Positions 56,301 to 64,000 of a stretch of 64,000 nucleotides of DNA are shown here, piece by piece; positions within the stretch are counted from its first letter, which is position 1, and each line of letters begins with the position of its first letter. The notes below the pieces were generated by a model that was not told where the DNA came from, did no database searches, and was given only the letters and a program-made list of their open reading frames with translations. The DNA comes from Fusobacterium perfoetens. GTDB taxonomy: Bacteria; Fusobacteriota; Fusobacteriia; Fusobacteriales; Fusobacteriaceae. Location of the stretch: assembly GCF_021531595.1 (NCBI RefSeq), contig NZ_JADYUD010000001.1:186001-250000 (forward strand), read 5' to 3'. The position numbers were made by a program, and so were the translations under genes.

Positions 56301-58400
56301 TTGTTTAAATTAAAACTATTTATACTTATTATAGATTTAATATGTCTTGGAGCAGGTATATATTATAAAAAACATATTATAATTGCAGGGGCAGTCATAT
56401 TTCTTTTTTATTTTTTGTGGATATTCAGAAAATGGAAAAAGATTAACTGTAGAAATAATTTTACAATAAGGGCAAGAGCCACAAGTGATATTGTTTTATT
56501 TCTTATGATAATTCTTTCTTTAAGACTTTACAATATTCAAGTAATAAATAATGAAAAGTACAGGGCTGTAGTTGAAAAGCAGATACAGGGAGTATACAAT
56601 ATAAAAGGAAACAGAGGAAATATTTATGATAATGCAGGAAGAGAACTTGCATACAATATAAATATATACAATGTATTTGTAGATCCTGCAAGAGTGGCTG
56701 GAAATAGGAAAGCTATAGATGCAGTAAAAGAAATTATTAATGAAACAGAAATAAATAAAGATTATAGAAAATTTATTGAAGAAATAAGAAAAGATGCTGA
56801 AAAAGGAAGAAGATATAAAATATTTTCAAAAGCAGTAAGTGAAAGAGATAATGAGAAAATACTTAAAATAAAAAAGAAATATAAGCTTATCAATAATGAA
56901 ATTTTCATAGAAAAAGAAAGCAGAAGAAAATATTATAAAAAAGATCTTTATCAAACTATTGTAGGAACAGTTGGATTTGCAGGAGATAATAGAGATATTA
57001 CAGGAACAGTTGGAATAGAAAAAGGATATGAAGATTATTTAAAAGGAAGAACAGCAAGAAGAAAAAATATTTTTGCTAAAAACAGAAGTCTTATACTTCC
57101 TACTGCAAAAGAGGAACTTCCTTTAAATCTTAATGGAAAAAATGTATATCTTACAATAGACAGAGATATTCAGTATATCCTTAATGATGAAATGAAGAAG
57201 CACTACGAATTTACAAACTCTGAAGAGGCTTATGCTGTAATAATAGATCCAAATACTGGGGAGATACTTGCAACATCAGTTTTTAATAAAAAGAAAAATA
57301 ATTATAGAAATCCTGTATTTCAAAATCAGATAGAACCAGGATCTATATTTAAACCTATAGTTGTAGCAGGAGCACTTCAAGATGGTTATATAACTAAAAA
57401 CAGTGAATTTGATATAAAAGATGGTAAAATTCAAAAATATAATCACACAATAAAAGAAGCCAGCAGATCAACAAAAGGAATTCTTACTCTTCCACAGGTT
57501 CTTGAAAAGTCAAGTAATGTTGCCATGGTACTTATAAGTGACAGATTTAACAATGCTACAATGGAAAAGTATCTTGAAAACTTTGGATTTTATAATAAAA
57601 CAGGAGTAGATTTTCCATATGAAGTAAAACCTTACACAACAAGCAGCAGAAGATGGGATGGGCTTAAAAAATATACAATATCTTTTGGCCAAGGAATAGC
57701 AGTTACCCCTATTCAAATGGCAGCAGCTTTTTCTGCTATTGTAAATGGAGGGAAGTTATATCAGCCTTATCTTGTAGACAGAATAGAAAGTGAAGATGGG
57801 GTAGTTATAAGAAGAAATCTTCCTAAGCAGATAGGTCAGCCAATAGATGAAAAGACTTCAAAACTTATGAGAGAGATGCTTGAAAATGTAGTTGAAATAG
57901 GTGGAGGAAAACAAGCTAAACTTGAAGGATACAGAATAGGTGGAAAAACAGGAACAGCACAGATAAGTGGTGGTAAATCAGGATATATAAAAGATGATTA
58001 TCTTACATCTTTTGTAGGATTTTTCCCAGCAGATAAACCTAAATATTTAGGAATAATAATGTTTTACAAGCCACAGGTAAGTAATGAAGTAAGATATGGA
58101 GGGCTTGTTGCAGCTCCTGTCTTCAGAGAAGTTATAAAGCGTATCACAATGAATAAAAGTATAGAATCAAATGATGTTACACAAATAGGTACAAAAGTTA
58201 AACAAATAAAAAAAGATTATGTAGGTACAATTACTACAATGCCAGATTTAAAAGGAATGTCATTAAGAGAAGCAATAAATCTTTTTAAAAATGAAAATAT
58301 AGATATAAAAATAGAAGGAATAGGAACAATTGTAAACCAATATCCTGCTCCAAAAGAAAGTCTTGAAAATGTGAAAGAAATAAAAATTTATTTAAAGTAG
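56301..58400 (+). CDS. Class B penicillin-binding protein (FtsI/SpoVD-like transpeptidase) with PASTA domain
   Basis: Peptidoglycan transpeptidase of 699 residues. It has N-terminal hydrophobic segments (about residues 1-75), a dimerisation domain (about 90-270, GNRGNIYDNAGRELAYN), and the transpeptidase domain with Ser348 and Lys351 (PGSIFKP), Ser404-x-Asn406 and KTGTA (about 550). One C-terminal PASTA domain (about 640-699, TTMPDLKGMSLREAINLFK) binds cell-wall fragments. Start is TTG 56301, 9 bases after AGGAG. Likely division or elongation PBP; which one is uncertain. priA starts immediately after its stop. Confidence 0.9.
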   Translation: MFKLKLFILIIDLICLGAGIYYKKHIIIAGAVIFLFYFLWIFRKWKKINCRNNFTIRARATSDIVLFLMIILSLRLYNIQVINNEKYRAVVEKQIQGVYNIKGNRGNIYDNAGRELAYNINIYNVFVDPARVAGNRKAIDAVKEIINETEINKDYRKFIEEIRKDAEKGRRYKIFSKAVSERDNEKILKIKKKYKLINNEIFIEKESRRKYYKKDLYQTIVGTVGFAGDNRDITGTVGIEKGYEDYLKGRTARRKNIFAKNRSLILPTAKEELPLNLNGKNVYLTIDRDIQYILNDEMKKHYEFTNSEEAYAVIIDPNTGEILATSVFNKKKNNYRNPVFQNQIEPGSIFKPIVVAGALQDGYITKNSEFDIKDGKIQKYNHTIKEASRSTKGILTLPQVLEKSSNVAMVLISDRFNNATMEKYLENFGFYNKTGVDFPYEVKPYTTSSRRWDGLKKYTISFGQGIAVTPIQMAAAFSAIVNGGKLYQPYLVDRIESEDGVVIRRNLPKQIGQPIDEKTSKLMREMLENVVEIGGGKQAKLEGYRIGGKTGTAQISGGKSGYIKDDYLTSFVGFFPADKPKYLGIIMFYKPQVSNEVRYGGLVAAPVFREVIKRITMNKSIESNDVTQIGTKVKQIKKDYVGTITTMPDLKGMSLREAINLFKNENIDIKIEGIGTIVNQYPAPKESLENVKEIKIYLK

Positions 58401-60743
58401 GTGAGAAAGATTAGGTATTATAAATTATGTGTAGACGGTACAAACTCTTTTTTCACTTATTGTGATGAAAATGATGAGTATAATATTGGGGACAGAGTAG
58501 CAGTAAGTTTTCGTGGAAGAGAACAGGGAGCATTAATTGCAGAGCCAGATAAGAGCAGTGAATTTGAATTTAAAGTTTTACCTATAAAAAGAAAGCTTAC
58601 TGGAGAAGTATCTTTAAATGAGACATATATGAAGATGCTTTTATGGGTAAGAAATTATTATATGTGCAAATTTGAACAAGTTTTGAAAGCAGCAATACCT
58701 TCAGATTTAAAAGTAAAATATGAAGAAGTTTATAAACTTACAGATAATGGAAGAAATGATTTTTTAAATCCTATAATAAATTATTTTCTTGAACGGGAAC
58801 AAGTGACAAAGCCAGTTTTAAGAAAACATTTTTCTAAAGAATTTATTAATAATGCTGTAGAAAAAAATATATTAATTATCAACACAAATAAAAAAATATG
58901 CTATAATTTTAAGTCAGAGCTGTTTTTTTCAGAAGATGATTTAAAAGGTATTTCAAATGATTTTACAGAAGAAAATTTGAGAGAACTAAAAAATTATTTT
59001 ACAAGAAAAAGTGAGATGATAAAAACAAGTCTTGAAAATAAATTTGCAAAGAAAGAAATTGAAAGACTTATAAAAGAGGAAAAGCTTTTATTTATAAAAA
59101 GGGTGAAAGAAAAAGAAGAAAAGAAAATTTTATCTCAGGAAAAAGAAAAAATTTCTGTAAATGCAGTTTTAAATAGTGAACAGCAAAAAGTGAGAGACAA
59201 AATTCTTAATTCTCAGAAAAAATATTTTCTTATAAAAGGAATAACTGGATCAGGAAAAACAGAAATATATATAAATCTTATAAGAGAAGCTCTTTTAAGA
59301 GGAAAAGGATCTATTTTTCTTGTTCCTGAGATATCTCTTACTCCTCAGATGGTTGAGAGGTTTAAGAAAGAATTTGAAGATGGAGTTGCCATTCTTCATA
59401 GCAGACTTTCAAATAAAGAAAGAGGAGAAGAATGGCTTAAGTTATATTCAGGAGAAAAAAAAGTAGTTCTTGGAGTAAGATCAGCTGTATTTGCTCCTGT
59501 TAAAGAATTAGAGTATATAATAATTGATGAAGAACATGAAAGCAGTTATAAACAAGATACAACTCCTATATACAATGCAAAATTTGTAGCACTGAAAAGA
59601 AGCCAGCTGGAAGGATGCAAGGTTATTTTTGGATCTGCTACTCCTTCAATAGAAAGTTATTATTTTGGTAAAACAGGAATGTTTGAACTTCTTACTTTAG
59701 AATCAAGATATAATAATGCTGTTTTGCCTGATGTTAAAGTTGTTGATATGAAAGATGAGGAAGATAGTTTTTTCAGTAAAGAACTTCTTAAAAATATAAG
59801 AGAAACTCTCTTAAAAAAAGAACAGGTTATTCTCCTTCTTAATAGAAAAGGTTATTCAACAATGGTTCAATGCAAAGAATGTGGGCATATAGAGGAGTGC
59901 GAGCATTGCTCTATAAAAATGAGTTATTATCATAGCAGAAAAACATTGAAATGTAATTATTGTGGAACAGAAAAAAGATTTAATGGAAAATGCAGCAAAT
60001 GCGGAAGCAGTGAACTTGATTTTGGTGGTAAAGGTGTTGAACAGGTAGAACATAAACTAAAAGAATATTTTGATGTTCCTATAGTAAGAATGGACGCTGA
60101 TAATGCACGGGAAAAAAATTTTTATAAAGAAACTTATTATAAATTTCTTAATAAAGAATATGATATAATGATAGGGACACAGCTTATAGCTAAAGGTCTT
60201 CATTTTCCAAATGTAACTCTTGTGGGAGTAATAAATGCAGATATGATTTTAAGTTTTCCTGATTTCAGAGCAGGAGAAAAGACATATCAGCTTATAACAC
60301 AGGCAGCAGGAAGAGCAGGAAGAGGGGATAAGAAAGGAAAAGTAATAATTCAGTCATATCAGCCAGAAAGTTATGTTATGGAAAAAATAATGAAGAATGA
60401 CTATGAAGGATTTTACAATTCTGAAATAGAAATGAGAAAAATTTTAGGTTATCCTCCATTTTCAAAAATTATTAATATAGGAATTTCTTCTTCAAAGGAA
60501 GAAAAACTTGAAAAAATAGCTAAGAGACTTTTTAATGCTGTAAAAAGAGATTATGTAGAAATTTATGGGCCTAATAAAAGTCTTGTATATAAAGTTAAAG
60601 ATAGATATAGAGAAAATATCTTTATAAAAGGAAGCAAAAAAAATATAGATTATTATAAAAAAGAACTTGAAAAAATTTTAACAGAATTTGATGATGAGGG
60701 GTGCAGAATAGTAGTTGATATAGACCCTGTAAATCTTATATAA
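58401..60743 (+). CDS. priA: Primosomal replication restart helicase PriA
   Basis: Reloads the replisome at stalled forks. N-terminal DNA-binding domain (residues 1-100, AVSFRGREQGALI), then helicase with Walker A GITGSGKTEIY (about 279-289) and DEEH (about 375-378). The eight-cysteine zinc region (about 490-535) starts CKECGHIEECEHC, and the helicase C part contains TQLIAKGLHFPN. At 780 residues it is full length. Start is GTG 58401, directly after the previous TAG, with no good ribosome site, so translation is probably coupled. Confidence 0.95.
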   Translation: MRKIRYYKLCVDGTNSFFTYCDENDEYNIGDRVAVSFRGREQGALIAEPDKSSEFEFKVLPIKRKLTGEVSLNETYMKMLLWVRNYYMCKFEQVLKAAIPSDLKVKYEEVYKLTDNGRNDFLNPIINYFLEREQVTKPVLRKHFSKEFINNAVEKNILIINTNKKICYNFKSELFFSEDDLKGISNDFTEENLRELKNYFTRKSEMIKTSLENKFAKKEIERLIKEEKLLFIKRVKEKEEKKILSQEKEKISVNAVLNSEQQKVRDKILNSQKKYFLIKGITGSGKTEIYINLIREALLRGKGSIFLVPEISLTPQMVERFKKEFEDGVAILHSRLSNKERGEEWLKLYSGEKKVVLGVRSAVFAPVKELEYIIIDEEHESSYKQDTTPIYNAKFVALKRSQLEGCKVIFGSATPSIESYYFGKTGMFELLTLESRYNNAVLPDVKVVDMKDEEDSFFSKELLKNIRETLLKKEQVILLLNRKGYSTMVQCKECGHIEECEHCSIKMSYYHSRKTLKCNYCGTEKRFNGKCSKCGSSELDFGGKGVEQVEHKLKEYFDVPIVRMDADNAREKNFYKETYYKFLNKEYDIMIGTQLIAKGLHFPNVTLVGVINADMILSFPDFRAGEKTYQLITQAAGRAGRGDKKGKVIIQSYQPESYVMEKIMKNDYEGFYNSEIEMRKILGYPPFSKIINIGISSSKEEKLEKIAKRLFNAVKRDYVEIYGPNKSLVYKVKDRYRENIFIKGSKKNIDYYKKELEKILTEFDDEGCRIVVDIDPVNLI

Positions 60744-60761
60744 TAGTAAAGGAGAAAGAAA

Positions 60762-61286
60762 ATGATATACGAAATAAAAAAATATGGTGAAGAATGTCTT
60801 GTGAAAGAATCTGTTCCTGTTGAAGCAGTTACAGATGAAATACTTGAAATACTTGAAAATATGGTTGAAACAATGCATGAAGCAAATGGTGTAGGGCTTG
60901 CAGCTCCTCAGGTTGGAATAAATAAAAGATTCTTTGTAATAGATATAGGAGATGGAGTTGTAAGAAAAATAATTAACCCTGAAATACTTGAATCATCAGA
61001 AGAAGTTACAGAAAGTGATGAAGGATGTTTAAGTGTTCCTGGAATTTATAGAAAAGTAAAAAGAGCTTATGAAATTAAGGTAAGATATATGAATGAAGCA
61101 GGAGAAATAAAAGAAGAAACTATAAATGGTTTTCTTGCAAAAGCATTTCAGCATGAATTTGACCATCTTTCAGGAACTCTTTTTATTGAGAGAATATCAC
61201 CTGTGTCTAAAAAATTAATAGCACAAAAATTAAAACATTTAAAAAGAGAAACAGAAAGAGAACACAAAAATAAAGCAAATAAATAA
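60762..61286 (+). CDS. def: Peptide deformylase
   Basis: Removes the formyl group from new proteins. The three family motifs are complete: GVGLAAPQVG (44-52), EGCLSVPG with metal Cys89, and QHEFDHLSG with His131, Glu132 and His135. At 174 residues it is standard. AAAGGAGAAAG precedes the ATG. Located after priA, as in many bacteria, and functionally linked to fmt earlier in the window. Confidence 0.95.
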   Translation: MIYEIKKYGEECLVKESVPVEAVTDEILEILENMVETMHEANGVGLAAPQVGINKRFFVIDIGDGVVRKIINPEILESSEEVTESDEGCLSVPGIYRKVKRAYEIKVRYMNEAGEIKEETINGFLAKAFQHEFDHLSGTLFIERISPVSKKLIAQKLKHLKRETEREHKNKANK

Positions 61287-61301
61287 TAAGGCGGTTCTGT
61301 T

Positions 61302-61574
61302 ATGATAAATCCTAAAAGAATAGGGGCTGTACTTTTTATAATTATAAATATAGCTAGTTTTGGCCCTAATATATACAGAAGCTGTGTAAAGGTATCAAAA
61401 TTAGAAAAAGAAATTTCTTCTCTTAAAGAAGCTCAATGCAGTATAAGAGAAAAAATTAAAAATTATGACAAAGAAATAGAAGAATTGAAAGATATTAATA
61501 ACAGAGAAAAAATGGTCCGTAATAAACTCCAAATGGTAAAACATGGAGAAATAATTTATAGAGTTACAAAATAA
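61302..61574 (+). CDS. DivIC/FtsB-like septum formation initiator protein
   Basis: A 90-residue single-span protein: membrane helix about residues 8-27, then a coiled coil (about 30-72, KLEKEISSLKEAQCSIREK). The end is typical of the DivIC/FtsB family (NKLQMVKHGEIIYRVTK, where family members often read E-x-x-Y). It would sit in the divisome with FtsL and FtsQ. GCGGTT upstream is a weak ribosome site; the gene follows def by 15 bp. Confidence 0.75.
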   Translation: MINPKRIGAVLFIIINIASFGPNIYRSCVKVSKLEKEISSLKEAQCSIREKIKNYDKEIEELKDINNREKMVRNKLQMVKHGEIIYRVTK

Positions 61575-61590
61575 AGGAGGAAAATTTTAA

Positions 61591-62640
61591 ATGAAAAGAG
61601 AATTGGCATTAGAGTTCGCCAGAGTAACTGAAGCAGCAGCACTTGCAGCACAGAAATGGGTAGGAAGAGGAGATAAGAACCTTGCAGATGGTGCAGCAGT
61701 AGAAGCTATGAGAAATGTTCTTAACAGAATCAAAATTGATGGAGAAATCGTTATTGGAGAAGGAGAAATTGACGAAGCTCCTATGCTGTATATTGGTGAA
61801 AAAGTTGGTTTAAAATATAATCCTGAAAAAATAGAAGATTTTAGAGATGAAGAATTATATGCTGTTGATATTGCTGTTGATCCTATAGAAGGAACTAGAA
61901 TGACAGCTCAAGGACAACCTAATGCTATTGCAGTTCTTGCAGCAGCTGAAAGAGGAACTTTCCTTAAAGCACCTGATATGTATATGGAAAAATTAGTTGT
62001 AGGTCCTGAAGCAAAGGGAGTTATTGATCTTAATAAATCTCTTGAAGATAATATCAGAAGTGTAGCTAAAGCACTAAATAAAGAAGTAAAAGATATGATG
62101 ATAGTTGTTCTTGATAAACCTAGACATAAAAAAGCTATGGAACAAATAAGAGATCTTGGAGCAAAACTTTATGCTCTTCCTGATGGAGATGTTGCAGGTT
62201 CTATTCTTACTTCAATAGTTGACTCTGATGTTGATATGCTTTATGGAATAGGAGGAGCTCCTGAAGGAGTAATATCAGCTGCAATAATAAGAGTCCTTGG
62301 AGGAGATATGCAAGGAAGACTTCTTCTTAGAAGTGATGTAAAAGGTTCTGATGATAAAAATGATAAAATATCTGAAGATGAAAAAAGAAGATGTGATGAA
62401 GTAGGAGTTGAAGTAGGAAAGAAACTTCTTCTTGAAGACTTAGTAAAAACAGATGAGATTATTTTCTCTGCAACAGGTATTACAAGTGGAGATCTTTTAG
62501 AAGGGGTTAAAAGAAAAGGAAATATTGCAAGGACTCAAACTCTTGTAGTAAGAGGAAGCAGTAAAACTGTAAGATATATAAATTCTGTTCATAATCTTGA
62601 ATTTAAAGATATATATCTTGAAAAATTATTAAAAGATTAA
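61591..62640 (+). CDS. glpX: Fructose-1,6-bisphosphatase class II (GlpX)
   Basis: Gluconeogenic phosphatase. The protein starts MKRELALEFARVTEAAALAA, has the metal site GEGEIDEAPM and DPIEGT (in AVDPIEGTRMTA), and GIGGAPEGVISAA. At 349 residues it is 15-25 longer than usual, the extra being spread near residues 250-275 and at the end. AAAGGAGGAAAA is a very strong ribosome site. It is followed by a terminator whose arms resemble those at 43.8 kb. Confidence 0.95.
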   Translation: MKRELALEFARVTEAAALAAQKWVGRGDKNLADGAAVEAMRNVLNRIKIDGEIVIGEGEIDEAPMLYIGEKVGLKYNPEKIEDFRDEELYAVDIAVDPIEGTRMTAQGQPNAIAVLAAAERGTFLKAPDMYMEKLVVGPEAKGVIDLNKSLEDNIRSVAKALNKEVKDMMIVVLDKPRHKKAMEQIRDLGAKLYALPDGDVAGSILTSIVDSDVDMLYGIGGAPEGVISAAIIRVLGGDMQGRLLLRSDVKGSDDKNDKISEDEKRRCDEVGVEVGKKLLLEDLVKTDEIIFSATGITSGDLLEGVKRKGNIARTQTLVVRGSSKTVRYINSVHNLEFKDIYLEKLLKD

Positions 62641-62660
62641 TTAAAATTATAAAAATTCTA

Positions 62661-62700
62661 AAGGAGCTGTTGCGATTTAGAAAAGGCAACAGCCCTTTCT
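62661..62700 (+). terminator. Terminator after glpX
   Basis: GCTGTTGC (62666-62673) and GCAACAGC (62686-62693) arms with outer AAGG/CCTT pairing and a T-rich tail. Confidence 0.8.
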
Positions 62701-62732
62701 TTATAATAAAAAAATAAAATTATGGAGGAATA

Positions 62733-63221
62733 ATGTTTTTTTACGAAGATTTTATAAAAAAACTTGATGGCAGTCTGCAAGGAACAGGAATAGAAAAGTT
62801 TGGACTTGATGTAAAGAAAACTGTAGTATGGCTTGGAACAGGAATACTTTTCCTTATCGCAGGGATTCTTGAACTTTATATTAGTTGGAAAAAAGATTTT
62901 GCTGTTACAGATCTTGTTGTAGGGGTAATTTTTCTAATTTTAAGTTTCAGACATTTAAAAATGTATTTTGGTTATAAAATCATTTTAGATTTTACTGAAG
63001 GGAAGTTAAAAAGTAAAGGAATTACTTTTGAATTTGAAAAAGTAAAAAGCTGTGTTTTAAGAGAGCAAGTACTTGGGAAAAAAAGAAGAATGGAAGTAGT
63101 TCTTGATATAGTTACAGAAGAGGGACAGGAAGTTATAATTCCTTTGATGATGAATAATAAACTTAGATTTGCAAGTCTTATAAAGAATAAACTTGGAAGA
63201 AAATTTACAGTAGAAAAATAA
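62733..63221 (+). CDS. Uncharacterised membrane protein with PH-like tail (162 aa)
   Basis: I do not recognise the family. Two membrane helices (about residues 30-50 and 58-78) are followed by a beta-rich cytoplasmic part (about 85-160, ILDFTEGKLKSKGITFEFEK) that could be a bacterial PH-like domain; this is only a guess from the strand pattern. ATGGAGGAATA precedes the ATG. It has its own terminator and stands after the glpX terminator, so it is probably a single-gene unit. Confidence 0.65.
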   Translation: MFFYEDFIKKLDGSLQGTGIEKFGLDVKKTVVWLGTGILFLIAGILELYISWKKDFAVTDLVVGVIFLILSFRHLKMYFGYKIILDFTEGKLKSKGITFEFEKVKSCVLREQVLGKKRRMEVVLDIVTEEGQEVIIPLMMNNKLRFASLIKNKLGRKFTVEK

Positions 63222-63236
63222 AAAAATTTATAAATG

Positions 63237-63270
63237 AACAGAGTCACTTTGTAGTGGCTCTGTTTTTATA
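63237..63270. terminator. Bidirectional terminator after the 162-aa membrane protein
   Basis: AACAGAG (63237-63243) and CTCTGTT (63258-63264) plus inner CAC/GTG pairing, then a T run. It also stands 11 bases after the end of the converging small gene. Confidence 0.8.
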
Positions 63271-63280
63271 TTATAATTCT

Positions 63281-63442
63281 TTAAAAAAGATTGTATCCTA
63301 GAAAGTAATTTATAAAAGTAAGAAAAGCACCAGCTATTATAAGGCTTAGAATAATCTTAAATATAAATCCAAGAATAGAGGTAAAAATTTTAAAGATAAG
63401 AAAAAATATAAGAATAGCACCTATAATTGCAATTATTTCCAT
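63281..63442 (-). CDS. Small hydrophobic membrane protein (53 aa)
   Basis: A short minus-strand gene: GAAAGGAG stands 7 bases before ATG 63442, and 53 codons end at TAA 63281. Almost the whole product is hydrophobic (starts MEIIAIIGAILIFFLIFKIF and ends INYFLGYNLF), with room for two helices. It is followed by the inverted repeat at 63237-63270. I know of no function. The good ribosome site, composition and terminator support a real gene. Confidence 0.65.
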   Translation of the reverse strand: MEIIAIIGAILIFFLIFKIFTSILGFIFKIILSLIIAGAFLTFINYFLGYNLF

Positions 63443-63534
63443 GTAAAAACTCCTTTCATATAATATTTATATTAATATAATAACATATAGAAAAGAGGAA
63501 GTTAAACAGAATTTAATAAAAAATAAAATAAGTG

Positions 63535-63551
63535 CTATAATATTATTATAG
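63535..63551. promoter_or_regulatory. Palindrome over the -10 of the YitT family gene
   Basis: CTATAATA (63535-63542), central T, TATTATAG (63544-63551): a perfect 17-bp palindrome that contains TATAAT (63536-63541). The -35 is weak, so a regulator is possible. Confidence 0.4.
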
Positions 63552-63586
63552 AGATATACAAAAATATATACATTTTGGAGGAGTCT

Positions 63587-64000
63587 ATGAAAAAAGAATT
63601 ATTAAAAGATATAGTTCTTATTACAGCTGGAGCTTTTATATATGCTTTTGGAGTAAATTATTTTTTTGTTGCAAATAAATTAGCTGATGGTGGACTTGCA
63701 GGAATTTCAGTTATTCTCCATTATCTTTTTAATTTTAATATTAGTATAACTTACCTTGTTCTTAATATACCACTTATTATAATGGGATATAAACTTATAG
63801 GTGGACAGTTTATTCTAAAAACATTTTATGGAACAACAATGACATCACTAGCATTTAGAGTATTTCAGAACTATCTTGGTACTATGGATGATAAACTTAT
63901 AGCTTCAATATTTGGAGGGCTTATAATTGGAATAGGACTTGGGACAATTTTTGTAGGAGGAGGATCTTCAGGTGGAAGTGATATCTTAGTTAAAATATTA
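63587..64000 (+). CDS. YitT family (DUF161) membrane protein, N-terminal part (partial)
   Basis: The gene runs off the right edge; 138 codons are visible. It starts with ATG 63587 after TTGGAGGAG. Four hydrophobic segments are visible, with YitT hallmarks: FIYAFGVNYFFVANKLADGG at the start, NIPLIIMGYKLIGGQFILKT, and IGIGLGTIFVGGGSSGGSDI at the edge. Proteins of this family are multi-span membrane proteins of unknown transport role, with a cytoplasmic DUF2179 domain beyond the part seen here. Confidence 0.85.
   Translation, partial: MKKELLKDIVLITAGAFIYAFGVNYFFVANKLADGGLAGISVILHYLFNFNISITYLVLNIPLIIMGYKLIGGQFILKTFYGTTMTSLAFRVFQNYLGTMDDKLIASIFGGLIIGIGLGTIFVGGGSSGGSDILVKIL

Noticed and set aside
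58385-58401. priA start with no ribosome site as evidence of a missed fusion with the upstream PBP gene
   Set aside because: A TAG separates them, and GTG directly after a stop is well explained by coupled reinitiation.

Overview
The window looks like a chromosomal segment of a Fusobacterium-like anaerobe (phylum Fusobacteriota). This is inferred from very AT-rich DNA, almost exclusive AGA for arginine in most genes, Gram-negative envelope genes (Skp/OmpH-like and LolA-like proteins, class A and B penicillin-binding proteins), and a fermentative core (pyruvate:ferredoxin oxidoreductase, Pta, AckA, an acetate/acetoacetate-type CoA-transferase). It contains about 62 genes, one tRNA, and no rRNA, CRISPR array, insertion sequence or prophage that I can see.

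Layout. 1-13.4 kb (+): end of an EamA exporter, then a long run of tightly packed housekeeping genes (mreC, a LolA-like protein, recO, a PTS IIA protein, nrdR, fmt, folD, an ACT protein, accB, CBS/CNNM proteins, a DUF502 protein, a TPR lipoprotein, apt, rel, tgt). 13.4-15.7 kb (-): an ABC-F protein with a degenerate second ATPase site, and mgsA. 15.8-20.8 kb (+): psd, a NusG-II protein, an AI-2E family permease, an RlmL-like methyltransferase, a coiled-coil protein, a cyclophilin. 21-23.8 kb: an L-asparaginase with an extra C-terminal domain (-), then a shikimate-kinase-like protein and an SDR (+).

24-33.5 kb is a defence island: type I restriction-modification (hsdR, hsdM, hsdS) followed by mcrB and mcrC. 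The hsdR gene has an ochre codon at codon 8, exactly where the family has a leucine, so the restriction subunit is either off or made from a weak internal TTG. McrB has a long N-terminus with a PUA/EVE-like modified-base reader. mcrBC use CGN arginine codons far more than hsdRMS, which suggests a separate origin.

33.5-37.6 kb (+): ElaA-like acetyltransferase, zinc alcohol dehydrogenase, then a PaaG-like crotonase with the two CoA-transferase subunits. 37.6-46.5 kb (mostly -): PBP1A, rlmN, AlaX-like editing protein, tRNA-Leu(CAA) on +, threonine aldolase under a palindromic operator, a 62-aa unknown protein on +, an adenosine-deaminase-like hydrolase, recR and a small partner. 46.6-54 kb (+): ftsY, pta, ackA and nifJ; the nifJ transcript probably begins with a GC-rich hairpin. 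54.2-64 kb: MATE pump, OmpH-like protein (-), PASTA-type transpeptidase, priA, def, a DivIC-like protein, glpX, two small unknown membrane proteins, and the start of a YitT family gene.

How it fits together: Pta, AckA and NifJ turn pyruvate into acetyl-CoA, acetate and ATP, and the CoA-transferase operon links acetate to acyl-CoA fermentation. Rel, Apt, Tgt, Fmt, Def, RlmN and AlaX belong to nucleotide and translation economy. MreC, the PBPs, the DivIC-like protein and Skp/LolA-like proteins serve envelope growth. I did not find an obviously new multi-gene system. The items most worth follow-up are the hsdR nonsense codon, the ABC-F protein that lost its second catalytic glutamate, the altered shikimate-kinase site, the dual-start cyclophilin, the threonine aldolase operator and the nifJ 5' hairpin.
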